Shown here: positions 34,139-42,972 of the stretch, piece after piece
Layout: each line of letters begins with the position of its first letter
Position numbering within the stretch: position 1 is the stretch's first letter
Assembly: GCA_016790635.1 (NCBI GenBank)
Contig: JAEUOR010000002.1
Coordinates: 62,001 to 126,000, forward strand
Length of the DNA: 64,000 nucleotides
Direction of reading: 5' to 3'
From: Burkholderiales bacterium
GTDB taxonomy: Bacteria > Pseudomonadota > Gammaproteobacteria > Burkholderiales > JAEUOS01
The notes under the pieces: model-generated
Database searches by the model: none
The model's input: the letters and a program-made list of their open reading frames with translations, nothing else
Told to the model about the DNA's origin: nothing
Position numbers and translations under genes: made by a program

Positions 34139-36982
34139 ATGAACGCACCGCAAAAGCTCGAAGTGCCCACCCGCGTGGTCGAGTTCCTGCTCGACGGCAA
34201 GCGCGTCGAGGCTTTCGACGGCGAACCGATTCTCGAGGTCGCCAAGCGCAACGGCGTGGACATTCCGCACCTCTGCTACAAGGAAGGCTATCGCGCCGAC
34301 GGCAACTGCCGCGCCTGCGTGGTCGAGATCAAGGGCGAGCGCGTGCTCGCGCCTTCGTGCTGCCGCAGCGCGACGCCCGGCATGGAGGTGCGCAGCGATA
34401 CGCCGCGCGCGCAGAAGTCGCAGCGCATGGTTCTGGAGCTGCTGTTGTCCGACATGCCGGAAAAAAGCTACAAGCCGGACTCCGAGCTCGACCGCTGGGC
34501 CAGGCACATGCATGTCGAAACCGCGCGCCCGGCGCTGCGCGGCGCGGCGCGCAGCGCCCCCGGCGCCGACCTGTCGCACCCGGCCATCGCGGTCAACCTC
34601 GACGCGTGCATCCAGTGCACGCGCTGCGTGCGCGCCTGCCGCGAGGAGCAGGTCAACGACGTGATCGGCTACGCGATGCGCGGTGCGGAATCGAAGATCG
34701 TCTTCGACCTGGACGATGCGATGGGCGCGTCTACCTGCGTGGCCTGCGGCGAATGCGTGCAGGCCTGCCCGACCGGCGCGCTGATGCCGGCCGGCGAGGC
34801 AGGCAAGATCGTTCCGGATCGCGAAGTGGATTCGGTCTGCCCCTATTGCGGGGTCGGTTGCCTGCTCACCTACAAGGTCAAGGACAATCGCATCGTCGCC
34901 GTCGACGGGCGTGACGGCCCGGCCAACCAGAGCCGGCTGTGCGTCAAGGGACGCTACGGATTCGATTATGTGCATCACCGCCAGCGCCTGACCAAGCCCT
35001 TGATACGCCGCGCGGGCGTGCCCAAGTCGGCCGACTTCACCATCGACCCCGAGAACATCGACGCCGTCTTTCGCGAGGCCACCTGGGAAGAGGCGCTGGA
35101 CGCCGCCGGACTGGGACTGAAGTCGATTCGCGACCGCCACGGCAAGTACGCGCTGGCCGGTTTCGGTTCGGCCAAGGGCAGCAACGAGGAAGCCTACCTG
35201 TTCCAGAAGCTGGTGCGCACCGGATTCGGCAGCAACAATGTGGACCATTGCACTCGCCTGTGCCACGCTTCGTCGGTGGCTGCCTTGCTGGAGGGAGTCG
35301 GCTCGGCGGCAGTGTCGAACCAGGTATCGGATGTGCGTCATGCCGAGGTGGTGCTGCTCATCGGCGCCAACCCGACCTCCAACCACCCGGTCGCGGCGAC
35401 CTGGATCAAGAACGCCGCCAAGGCCGGCACCAGGCTGATCGTCGCCGACCCGCGGCGCAACGAACTGCATCGCCAGGCCTGGCGTTACCTGCAGTTCAAG
35501 CCGGACACCGACGTCGCGCTCCTCAACGCGATCATGCACACCATCGTCGAAGAGGGACTCGCCGCCGAGTCTTTTGTGCGCGACCGGGTCAGTGGCTATC
35601 AGGAACTGGTCGAGAACGTCAAGGGGTATGCGCCCGAGGCGATGGAGCAGGTCTGCGGCATTCCGGCCAAGACGATCCGCGAGGTCGCGCGCGCTTTTGC
35701 GACCGCCAAGTCGGCCATGATCCTGTGGGGCATGGGCGTGTCGCAGCATGTGCACGGCACCGACAATGCGCGCTGCCTGATCGCGCTGTCGATGCTGACC
35801 GGACAGATCGGCAGGCCGGGAACCGGCCTGCACCCCTTGCGCGGACAAAACAACGTCCAGGGTGCCTCCGACGCGGGGCTCATCCCGATGATGTTCCCGG
35901 ACTACCGGCGCGTGGACAACCCGCAGGCAAGCGCGGCCTTTGCCGATCTGTGGGGGGCGCCGCTGGACCTGCGCCCCGGCCTCACCGTTGTCGAGGTGAT
36001 GGGCAAGGCCCTCGCGCCGCAGGACGATGCGCACAAGGTGCGCGGCATGTACATCATGGGCGAGAACCCGGCCATGTCGGATCCCGACCTGGCGCACGCG
36101 CGCGAGGCGCTGGCCAGCCTCGAGCTGCTGGTGGTGCAGGACATCTTCATGACCGAGACGGCTTATCTGGCCGACGTGATCTTGCCGGCCTCGGCGTGGC
36201 CCGAGAAGACCGGCACGGTCACCAACACCGATCGCATGGTGCAACTGGGCCGGCGCGCCATCGACCCGCCGGGCGAGGCGCGCCAGGATCTGTGGATCAT
36301 CCAGGAGATCGCACGGCGCGTGGGTCTGGCGTGGAACTACCCTGGCCCCGAGAGCGGGGTCGCCGCGGTCTTCGCCGAATTGCGCAAGGCCATGCCGTCC
36401 ATCGCCGGCATCACCTGGGAGCGACTCGAGGAGGAGTCCTCGCTGACCTACCCGCTGGAGAAGGAGGGCGATCCCGGGACGCCGGTCGTCTTCACCGAAC
36501 GCTTTCCCACGCCGACCGGCCGCGCCCGGCTGGTGCCGGCCGACCTGATTCCCGCGGCGGAACGTCCGGACGCCGACTACCCCTTTGTGCTGATCACGGG
36601 GCGTCAGCTGGAGCATTGGCACACCGGCGCCATGACGCGCCGCGCGTCGGTGCTTGACCAGATCGAACCGTTCGCGGTGGCCTTCGTTCATCCGCAGGAC
36701 CTCGAGGAACTCGGGGTGACGGCGGGCGGGGTGCTGACGGTGGCGTCGCGGCGCGGCAAGGTGACGCTCGGCGCGCGCCTGGATGACGGCGTTCCGCGCG
36801 GGGCGGTCTTCATTCCCTTCTGCTACTACGAGGCGGCCGCCAACCTGCTCACCAATCCGGTGCTCGATCCCTTCGGCAAGATTCCGGAGTTCAAATACTG
36901 CGCGGTGCGCTTGACCAAGGGCGGCAAGCTGGCAGCGCTTTCGAGTTATGGCGGCGGCAAGGCGCGCCTGGCGATGTCCTGA
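34139..36982 (+). CDS. NAD-dependent formate dehydrogenase alpha (catalytic) subunit
   Basis: 947-residue molybdo/tungsto-bis-MGD oxidoreductase that oxidises formate to CO2. In order: a 2Fe-2S ferredoxin-like region (GYRADGNCRACVVEIKGE), a NuoG-like His/Cys region, two 4Fe-4S clusters (CIQCTRCVRACREEQ and CVACGECVQACPTGAL), then the catalytic part with its own cluster (CPYCGVGC). The metal ligand is probably Cys375 followed by His376 (TRLCHASS), as in FdsA/FdhA enzymes. The MGD-binding half ends in a C-terminal molydopterin-binding domain (TGRQLEHWHTGAMTRR). A cysteine, not selenocysteine, is encoded. No fdhD or fdsD gene is adjacent. Confidence 0.94.
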   Translation: MNAPQKLEVPTRVVEFLLDGKRVEAFDGEPILEVAKRNGVDIPHLCYKEGYRADGNCRACVVEIKGERVLAPSCCRSATPGMEVRSDTPRAQKSQRMVLELLLSDMPEKSYKPDSELDRWARHMHVETARPALRGAARSAPGADLSHPAIAVNLDACIQCTRCVRACREEQVNDVIGYAMRGAESKIVFDLDDAMGASTCVACGECVQACPTGALMPAGEAGKIVPDREVDSVCPYCGVGCLLTYKVKDNRIVAVDGRDGPANQSRLCVKGRYGFDYVHHRQRLTKPLIRRAGVPKSADFTIDPENIDAVFREATWEEALDAAGLGLKSIRDRHGKYALAGFGSAKGSNEEAYLFQKLVRTGFGSNNVDHCTRLCHASSVAALLEGVGSAAVSNQVSDVRHAEVVLLIGANPTSNHPVAATWIKNAAKAGTRLIVADPRRNELHRQAWRYLQFKPDTDVALLNAIMHTIVEEGLAAESFVRDRVSGYQELVENVKGYAPEAMEQVCGIPAKTIREVARAFATAKSAMILWGMGVSQHVHGTDNARCLIALSMLTGQIGRPGTGLHPLRGQNNVQGASDAGLIPMMFPDYRRVDNPQASAAFADLWGAPLDLRPGLTVVEVMGKALAPQDDAHKVRGMYIMGENPAMSDPDLAHAREALASLELLVVQDIFMTETAYLADVILPASAWPEKTGTVTNTDRMVQLGRRAIDPPGEARQDLWIIQEIARRVGLAWNYPGPESGVAAVFAELRKAMPSIAGITWERLEEESSLTYPLEKEGDPGTPVVFTERFPTPTGRARLVPADLIPAAERPDADYPFVLITGRQLEHWHTGAMTRRASVLDQIEPFAVAFVHPQDLEELGVTAGGVLTVASRRGKVTLGARLDDGVPRGAVFIPFCYYEAAANLLTNPVLDPFGKIPEFKYCAVRLTKGGKLAALSSYGGGKARLAMS

Positions 36983-36995
36983 CGCCCGGCGCGAC

Positions 36996-37009
36996 TTGAC
37001 TTCAATCAA
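36996..37009 (+). promoter_or_regulatory. CRP/FNR-type box upstream of fhs
   Basis: TTGACTTCAATCAA lies just after the formate dehydrogenase stop. It is 22 nt upstream of TAAATT (37032-37037), a plausible -10. This is the class II activator geometry. It is the second of three matching boxes in the oxalate/formate module and indicates that fhs has its own promoter. Confidence 0.7.
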
Positions 37010-37099
37010 GGTTGTGCAGCGAGGCGCGCACTAAATTCGCGCGCACTCGCAGTGCGCCGAACCCCGGCCTGCGCATCCCAACAGGTCCCTGGAGAGAAC

Positions 37100-38776
37100 A
37101 TGCCGAAGTCGGATATTGAAATCGCACAAGCCGCGACCATGCGGCGCATCAGCGAAGTCGCGCGCGACCGCCTGGGGATCGCCGACGAGCATCTGATTCC
37201 TTACGGGCACTTCAAGGCCAAGCTGTCGCTGGATTACATCGACACGCTCAAGAGCCGGCCCAACGGCAAGCTGATCCTGGTCACGGCGATCAACCCGACG
37301 CCGGCCGGCGAAGGCAAGACCACCACCACGGTCGGCCTGGGCGACGCGCTCAATCACCTGGGCAAGAAGGCCATCATCGCGCTGCGCGAGCCTTCGCTCG
37401 GACCGGTGTTCGGCGTCAAGGGCGGCGCGGCCGGCGGCGGCTACGCGCAGGTGGTGCCGATGGAGGACATCAACCTTCACTTCACCGGCGACTTCTCCGC
37501 CATCGCGCTGGCCAACAACCTGCTTGCTGCCGCGCTCGACAATCACATCAGTCACGGCAACGAACTGGGCATCGACATCCGCCGCATCCAGTGGAAGCGC
37601 GTGGTCGACATGAACGACCGTGCACTGCGCGACGTGGTCGTGGGCCTGGGCGGCACCGCCAACGGGTTTCCGCGCGAGGACGGCTTCGACATCGTGGTCG
37701 CGTCCGAGGTCATGGCGATCTTCTGCCTGGCCACCTCGCTCAAGGATCTCAAGGAGCGTCTGGGCAACATCGTGGTCGCCTACACGCGCGACCAGAAGCC
37801 GGTGCGCGCGCGCGACCTCAAGGTGCATGGCGCGATGACGGTGCTGCTCAAGGACGCGCTGGCGCCCAACCTAGTGCAGACGCTGGAGAACAACCCCGCC
37901 TTCATCCATGGCGGGCCGTTCGCCAACATCGCACACGGTTGCAACTCGGTGATCGCCACCCAGACCGCGCTGAAGCTGGCCGACTACGTCGTCACCGAGG
38001 CCGGTTTCGGCGCCGACCTCGGCGCCGAGAAGTTCGTCGACATCAAGTGCCGCAAGACCGGCCTGAAACCGTCGGCAGTGGTGGTGGTGGCGACGGTGCG
38101 CGCGCTCAAGTACCACGGCGGCGCCGACCCCAAGGGGCTCAACACCGAGAACCTCGACGCACTGGCGCGCGGCATCGCCAACCTGGAGCGCCACGTCCAC
38201 AACGTGACCACGCACTACGGCATGCCCTGCGTGGTCTCGGTCAACCACTTCCTGCACGATACCGCCGCCGAGCACAAGCTCCTGGCCGACAAGCTCGGCG
38301 CACTCGGCGCGCCGGTGATCATGGCGCGCCACTGGGCCGAAGGCGGCAAGGGCGCGGCGGAGGTGGCCAAGAAGGTCATCGAGATGTGCGAGCAGAAGAA
38401 CAACTTCTCGTTCGTCTACGAGGATGCCGATCCCCTGTGGGACAAGATGAAGAAGATCGCCACCAAGATCTACGGTGCGGCCGACATCACCGCTGATTCC
38501 AAGGTGCGCACGCAGATCAAGAAGCTGCAGGATGACGGCTACGGCCACTATCCGGTATGCGTGGCCAAGACGCAGATGTCGTTCTCGACCGACGCGCAAC
38601 TGCGCGGCGCGCCCTCGGGTCACGTGGTGAACGTACGCGAGGTGCGCCTGGCCGCCGGGGCGGAGTTCGTGGTCATGGTTTGCGGCGACATCATGACCAT
38701 GCCGGGGCTGCCCAAGGTGCCGTCGGCGGAGGTCATCGACCTGGACGAAAACGGCAAGGTCGTCGGGTTGTTCTAG
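37100..38776 (+). CDS. fhs: Formate-tetrahydrofolate ligase
   Basis: 558-residue formyl-THF synthetase that makes 10-formyl-THF from formate, THF and ATP. Recognised by the ATP loop [42 protein letters not shown]-like [17 protein letters not shown], and [16 protein letters not shown]. The length is standard. The start is ATG at 37100, preceded by TGGAGAGAAC; the in-frame GTG/ATG region at 37052 is rejected. It is placed between formate dehydrogenase and the Tct transporter, and preceded by the same regulatory box as formate dehydrogenase and oxc. It would assimilate formate released from oxalate into the C1 pool. Confidence 0.96.
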   Translation: MPKSDIEIAQAATMRRISEVARDRLGIADEHLIPYGHFKAKLSLDYIDTLKSRPNGKLILVTAINPTPAGEGKTTTTVGLGDALNHLGKKAIIALREPSLGPVFGVKGGAAGGGYAQVVPMEDINLHFTGDFSAIALANNLLAAALDNHISHGNELGIDIRRIQWKRVVDMNDRALRDVVVGLGGTANGFPREDGFDIVVASEVMAIFCLATSLKDLKERLGNIVVAYTRDQKPVRARDLKVHGAMTVLLKDALAPNLVQTLENNPAFIHGGPFANIAHGCNSVIATQTALKLADYVVTEAGFGADLGAEKFVDIKCRKTGLKPSAVVVVATVRALKYHGGADPKGLNTENLDALARGIANLERHVHNVTTHYGMPCVVSVNHFLHDTAAEHKLLADKLGALGAPVIMARHWAEGGKGAAEVAKKVIEMCEQKNNFSFVYEDADPLWDKMKKIATKIYGAADITADSKVRTQIKKLQDDGYGHYPVCVAKTQMSFSTDAQLRGAPSGHVVNVREVRLAAGAEFVVMVCGDIMTMPGLPKVPSAEVIDLDENGKVVGLF

Positions 38777-38928
38777 TCCGCGCGAGTCGGTCAGTCCGGG
38801 ATAACCCCAAGTGTCAAGCAGCGCATACCATGTCATTTTGCCAGGCTGGCCCGGGGAATTCCGCGTGCGTTGCACCGCGACGCCGGATCGTTCCCGGCTC
38901 GATTTCAGTACCCCATAGGAGACTTGTC

Positions 38929-39924
38929 ATGAATTTTGTCAAGCTTGTAGCTGCCGCGTCGATCGGCCTTGTTGCCGCGGGCGCGAGTGCCCAGCAGTCC
39001 TGGGAGCCGACCAAGTCGGTCGAGTTCATCGTGCCGGCAGGTACCGGTGGCGGCGCCGACCAGATGGCGCGCGTCATGCAGTCGATCGTCGCCAAGAACA
39101 ACCTCATGAAGCAGCCCATGGTGGTGGTCAACAAGAGCGGCGGCGCCGGCGCCGAGGGTTTCCTCGACATCAAGAACGCGAAAGGTGATCCGCACAAGAT
39201 TATCATCACCCTGTCCAACCTCTTCACCACCCCGCTGGCGACCGGCGTGCCCTTCAACTGGAAGGACCTGACGCCGGTCTCGATGATGGCGCTGGACCAG
39301 TTTGTACTCTGGGTCAACGCCGACACGCCCTACAAGACCGCCAAGGACTTCATCGACGCGGTGCGCGCCGCCGGGCCCAACAAGTTCAAGATGGGCGGCA
39401 CCGGCTCGCGCCAGGAAGACCAGATCATCACGGTGGCGATGGAAAAGCAGACCAAGACCAAGTTCACCTATATCCCCTTCAAGGGCGGCGGTGACGTGGC
39501 CGTGCAGCTGGTCGGCAAGCATGTCGATGCGTCCGTCAACAACCCCATCGAGGCAGTGGCGCAATGGCGCGGCGGCAAGCTGCGTCCGCTGTGCGTGTTC
39601 GACGACGAACGCATGCCCTATCGCCAGAAGGTCACCGAGACGATGGCCTGGTCCGATATCCCGCCCTGCAAGGCTGCCGGCATCGACGTCGATTACCTGA
39701 TGCTGCGCGGCATCTTCATGGCGCCCGGCGTGACCGATGCCCAACGCTTCTTTTACGTCGACCTGATGAAGAAGATCCGCGCGACTCCCGAGTGGAAGGA
39801 CCTGATGGAGAGGGGAGCCTTCAACACCACCGCCCTGATCGGTGACGATTACCGCACCTGGGTAGCCAAGGAAGAGCAACGTCACATGCAACTCATGCGC
39901 GAGGCGGGCTTCCTCGCCAAGTAG
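38929..39924 (+). CDS. TctC/Bug-family periplasmic receptor of the TctCBA transporter
   Basis: 331-residue receptor. The signal peptide is MNFVKLVAAASIGLVAAGASA, followed by QQSWEPTKSVEFIVPAGTGGGADQMAR. Residue order is of the TctC type, with NKSGGAGAEGF and PFKGGGDVAVQLVGKHVDAS. TAGGAG precedes the ATG at 38929; the long upstream frame to 38557 overlaps fhs and is rejected. Unlike the two orphan Bug receptors in the window, it is followed by tctB and tctA. The surrounding oxc, frc, fdh and fhs genes suggest oxalate or another small dicarboxylate as ligand (inference). Confidence 0.92.
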   Translation: MNFVKLVAAASIGLVAAGASAQQSWEPTKSVEFIVPAGTGGGADQMARVMQSIVAKNNLMKQPMVVVNKSGGAGAEGFLDIKNAKGDPHKIIITLSNLFTTPLATGVPFNWKDLTPVSMMALDQFVLWVNADTPYKTAKDFIDAVRAAGPNKFKMGGTGSRQEDQIITVAMEKQTKTKFTYIPFKGGGDVAVQLVGKHVDASVNNPIEAVAQWRGGKLRPLCVFDDERMPYRQKVTETMAWSDIPPCKAAGIDVDYLMLRGIFMAPGVTDAQRFFYVDLMKKIRATPEWKDLMERGAFNTTALIGDDYRTWVAKEEQRHMQLMREAGFLAK

Positions 39925-39946
39925 GGCGTCAAGAATGCAATAGCGG

Positions 39947-39975
39947 GACGGAGCGATGCGTGCATCGCTCCCGTC
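39947..39975 (+). other. mRNA stem-loop between tctC and tctB
   Basis: GAC-GGAGCGATG (39947-39958), loop CGTG, CATCGCTCC-C-GTC (39963-39975) forms a 12-bp stem with one bulged C and no T tract. A stem-loop after the receptor gene is typical of transporter operons in which the binding-protein message is stabilised or downstream transcription is reduced. Confidence 0.5.
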
Positions 39976-40001
39976 AGCCGCAATAAGGAAGGGGGAGAGG
40001 G

Positions 40002-40508
40002 ATGGAGCAGGACAAGGGGGCGGACGCCGCGGCCACCGTACGCACGCTCGAGATCGCAGTCGCGCTGGGCATTCTGGTGCTCTCCGCGGTGGTCATCTGG
40101 GACAGCCTGCGACTGGGCATGCGCTGGGCCGAGGATGGTCCGCAGGCAGGCTATTTCCCGTTCTACATCGGCCTCATCATGGCCCTGGCGAGCGTCGTCA
40201 ACCTGGTGCGCACCTTGCGCAATCCGACCCACGCGCAGACCGCCTTTGTCACCCGCGGCCAGTTTAAGCTGGTGCTGGCGGTGCTGGTTCCGCTGGCCGT
40301 TTACGCGGCCCTGGTCAAGCCCCTGGGCATCTATGTCGCCTCGATCGTCTTCATCGCCTGGTTCATGTGGAAGCTGGGCAAGTATTCATGGACCATGATT
40401 GTTCCGGTTGCCTTCGGCACGATGATCGGTTTTTTCCTCATGTTCGAGGTCTGGTTCAAGGTGCCCCTGCCCAAGGGGCCTCTGGAAGCCCTCATCGGCT
40501 TCGCCTGA
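40002..40508 (+). CDS. TctB-family small membrane subunit
   Basis: 168-residue four-helix protein of the TctB family. Features are the first helix ALGILVLSAVVIWDSLRLG, the conserved G-PQAGYFPFYIGLIM segment, FKLVLAVLVPLAVYAAL and YVASIVFIAWFMWKLG. It is preceded by GGAAGGGGGAGAGGG, a strong ribosome site. It pairs with TctA downstream. Confidence 0.9.
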   Translation: MEQDKGADAAATVRTLEIAVALGILVLSAVVIWDSLRLGMRWAEDGPQAGYFPFYIGLIMALASVVNLVRTLRNPTHAQTAFVTRGQFKLVLAVLVPLAVYAALVKPLGIYVASIVFIAWFMWKLGKYSWTMIVPVAFGTMIGFFLMFEVWFKVPLPKGPLEALIGFA

Positions 40509-40559
40509 TCCGGCACGTCTTCACAGAGTCTTCGCCACCGACCGCCACCCTGCCGCGCC

Positions 40560-42059
40560 ATGGAAGAAATCAATTCGCTGATGCACGGCTTCGCCGTCGC
40601 GATGACCCCCACGAACCTCGCGCTGATGTTCGTCGGCGTGATCCTGGGGGTGGTGATCGGCGTGCTGCCCGGGCTCGGGGGCGCCAACGGCATCGCGATC
40701 CTGCTGCCGCTGACCTTCACGATGCCGCCGACCTCGGCGATCATCATGCTTTCCTGCATCTATTGGGGGGCGCTTTTCGGCGGTGCGATCACCTCGATCC
40801 TGTTCAATATCCCCGGCGAGCCCTGGTCGGTAGCCACCACCTTCGACGGCTTCCCGCTGGCGCAGAACGGCCAGGCCGGGCGTGCCTTGACCGCCGCGTT
40901 CACTTCGTCGTTCATCGGCGCGCTGGTGGCGGTGGTACTCATCACATTCCTGTCGCCCCTGGTGGCCAGGTTTGCGCTCAAGTTCGGCCCGCCGGAATTC
41001 TTCTCGGTCTACCTGCTCACCTTCTGCGCCTTCGTCGGCATGAGCAAGGGCAACCCGATGAAGACCGTGGTCGCCATGATGCTGGGATTCGCGCTGGCCG
41101 CGGTCGGCCAGGACACCGTGACAGGTGCGCTGCGCCTGACCTTCGGCTTCACCGAGATGCTCAAGGGCTTCGATTTCCTGATCGCCGTCATCGGCCTGTT
41201 CGGCATTTCGGAGATCCTGCAGACGCTTGAAGAAGGGCTTGAATTCAAGGGCAAGGAGGCGCGCCTCAATTCCCGCGTGGTGCTCGAAACCTGGAAGGAA
41301 CTGCCGCGCTACTGGTTGACGTCGATTCGTTCCTCGGCGGTTGGCTGTTTCATGGGCATCGTTCCCGGCGGCGCGACCCCGGCCTCGTTCATGGCCTATG
41401 GCATCGCGCAGCGTGTCTCGCCCAACGGCGCCGATTTCGGCAGTGACAAGAAGCCGCAGATCGAGGGTGTGGTCGCGCCGGAAACCGCCGCGCACGCCGC
41501 CGGGACCAGCGCGCTCCTGCCCATGCTGACCCTGGGCGTGCCGGGTTCGCCGACGGCCGCCGTGCTTCTGGGCGGGCTTCTCATCTGGGGCCTGCAGCCG
41601 GGCCCGCTCCTGTTCGTCGAGCAAAAGGACTTCGTGTGGGGGCTGATCGCCAGCATGTACCTCGGCAACATCGCCGGGCTCATCGTGGTGCTGACCTGCG
41701 TTCCCTTGTTCGCCGCGATCCTGCGCGTGCCTTTCGCGATCATCGCGCCCGTGATCCTGGTGATCTGCGCGATCGGCGCGTTCACCGTCCACACCTCGAT
41801 CTTCGACATCTACCTGATGGTGATCTTCGGGGTGATCGGCTATATCTTCAAGAAGCTCGACTATCCCCTGGCACCGCTGGTCCTCGCGATCGTTCTTGGC
41901 GACCGCGCGGAGGAGTCGTTCCGCCAGGCAATGCTTCTGTCGCAGGGAGATGTGTCGATCTTCTTCTCGAACGCCCTGGTCGGTTCGATCACCGCCCTGT
42001 CCCTGGCCCTCTTGGCCTGGCCCTTCGTCTCCGCCCTCATCGCGCGCGGCAAGCGCTGA
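40560..42059 (+). CDS. TctA-family large permease
   Basis: 499-residue multi-helix permease of the tripartite tricarboxylate transporter family. It has the signature GVIIGVLPGLGGANGIAILLP-like block (GVLPGLGGANGIAIL), YWGALFGGAITSILFNIPGEP and a second related block GIVPGGATPASFMAYGIAQR. KPQIEGVVAPETAAHAAGTSALLPMLTLGVPGS-type sequence follows. The length and motif spacing are normal. It is convergent with the Crp/Fnr regulator gene. The transported acid is unproven. Confidence 0.94.
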   Translation: MEEINSLMHGFAVAMTPTNLALMFVGVILGVVIGVLPGLGGANGIAILLPLTFTMPPTSAIIMLSCIYWGALFGGAITSILFNIPGEPWSVATTFDGFPLAQNGQAGRALTAAFTSSFIGALVAVVLITFLSPLVARFALKFGPPEFFSVYLLTFCAFVGMSKGNPMKTVVAMMLGFALAAVGQDTVTGALRLTFGFTEMLKGFDFLIAVIGLFGISEILQTLEEGLEFKGKEARLNSRVVLETWKELPRYWLTSIRSSAVGCFMGIVPGGATPASFMAYGIAQRVSPNGADFGSDKKPQIEGVVAPETAAHAAGTSALLPMLTLGVPGSPTAAVLLGGLLIWGLQPGPLLFVEQKDFVWGLIASMYLGNIAGLIVVLTCVPLFAAILRVPFAIIAPVILVICAIGAFTVHTSIFDIYLMVIFGVIGYIFKKLDYPLAPLVLAIVLGDRAEESFRQAMLLSQGDVSIFFSNALVGSITALSLALLAWPFVSALIARGKR

Positions 42060-42108
42060 TTCCGCACGTCGGCGGCGTGCCCCTGGCGGGGCGCGCGGCC
42101 TTGGCTCC

Positions 42109-42720
42109 TCAGGTGGACGTGCGGCCCGGCTTGACCCGGCTCAGCGTTTCCGGGGTGATGTTCAGGTACGCCGCCAGCTCCTTTTTCGGGATGCGATTGG
42201 CGAGCGCGGCATGCTTGCGCGCGAAGCGCGCCAGCCGGCCGGGCGCATCGAGCAGATGCAGGGTGATGGTATGCGCCATGACCTCGGACATGAGGCGCAT
42301 GATCTCGTACTCGAAGACTTTCTTGACCTCAGGATGGCGGTCCAGGAAGTCGACCCAGGTTTCCATCGGCAGGCGTGCGACCCGGCAGGCGGTCAGCGCC
42401 ACGATGCTGTAGGGCGTCGGCGTCTCGAGTCGCCATGCGGCATAGCTGGTGTCCATGTCGGTTTCGGCGGCCAGGCGCAGGATCATCTCCTTGCCTTCCT
42501 GATTGCCGACCACCCGCTTCAAGATGCCTTCGAGGATGAAAAACTGCTCCATCTGCTCGGAGCCTTGCGTGACCAGCATCGCGCCTTTGGCGTAATCGCT
42601 GATTTCCAGACGCGGTTCAAGCTCGTCCCACGCGCGCTGGTCCATGCGCGAGAGGATCAGGTTGTTGCGCAACTGGGCGCGGATTGCGGCGCGCTGCGCG
42701 TGTGTGGCGATGCTGGTCAT
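42109..42720 (-). CDS. Crp/Fnr-family transcriptional regulator, candidate regulator of the oxalate/formate module
   Basis: 203-residue regulator. A cNMP-like beta-roll sensor domain (about 20-120; EGKEMILRLAAETDMD) is followed by the dimerisation helix and a C-terminal HTH. The recognition helix reads ITPETLSRVK. Glu191, Ser194 and Arg195 match the E-x-x-S-R pattern by which FNR reads TTGA half-sites, the half-site found in the three boxes of this region. There are no N-terminal cysteines (only Cys112), so it cannot hold the FNR iron-sulfur cluster and the effector is unknown. The protein ends only eight residues after the recognition motif, shorter than FNR. It is divergent from oxc. Confidence 0.9.
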   Translation of the reverse strand: MTSIATHAQRAAIRAQLRNNLILSRMDQRAWDELEPRLEISDYAKGAMLVTQGSEQMEQFFILEGILKRVVGNQEGKEMILRLAAETDMDTSYAAWRLETPTPYSIVALTACRVARLPMETWVDFLDRHPEVKKVFEYEIMRLMSEVMAHTITLHLLDAPGRLARFARKHAALANRIPKKELAAYLNITPETLSRVKPGRTST

Positions 42721-42854
42721 GGCAGGCGGGCCGCCCTGGCGGTGGTCTGGCGAGAGACAGGGCGGGGACAGGTCGGGGGATCAGCTCGGGGGCAGGGCGC
42801 GGCGGGGCGCGATTATATCTCCGCCCGTCCGACGACCATGCGTCCGGCGCCTAT

Positions 42855-42868
42855 TTGACATCAGTCAA
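42855..42868 (+). promoter_or_regulatory. CRP/FNR-type box upstream of oxc
   Basis: TTGACATCAGTCAA (TTGAC-ATCA-GTCAA) is 23 nt upstream of TATATT (42892-42897), a good -10. The geometry fits a class II activator at about -42. It lies in the divergent region between the Crp/Fnr gene and oxc. TTGACA here is too far from the -10 to be its -35. Confidence 0.72.
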
Positions 42869-42972
42869 TGCTGCGGGCGAGGGGGTCTTCGTATATTCGC
42901 GTCTCACGGCTGGCCACGTGTCCTCCCATGCGTGCGCGGCCGACCCACCATGATTCGCAACCGGAGGCATCC

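Noticed and set aside
34109..37009. Minus-strand open frame of about 960 codons opposite the formate dehydrogenase alpha gene
   Set aside because: Complementary shadow of a GC-rich coding sequence; no motif or start context supports it.
42109..42720. Regulator called as an oxygen-sensing FNR
   Set aside because: The cysteines needed for the 4Fe-4S cluster are absent, although the DNA-reading motif is FNR-like.
42855..42860. TTGACA in the oxc box read as a sigma-70 -35 element
   Set aside because: The nearest good -10 (TATATT, 42892) is 31 nt downstream, far from the 16-18 nt needed. The inverted repeat and the same spacing in two other promoters favour an activator box.
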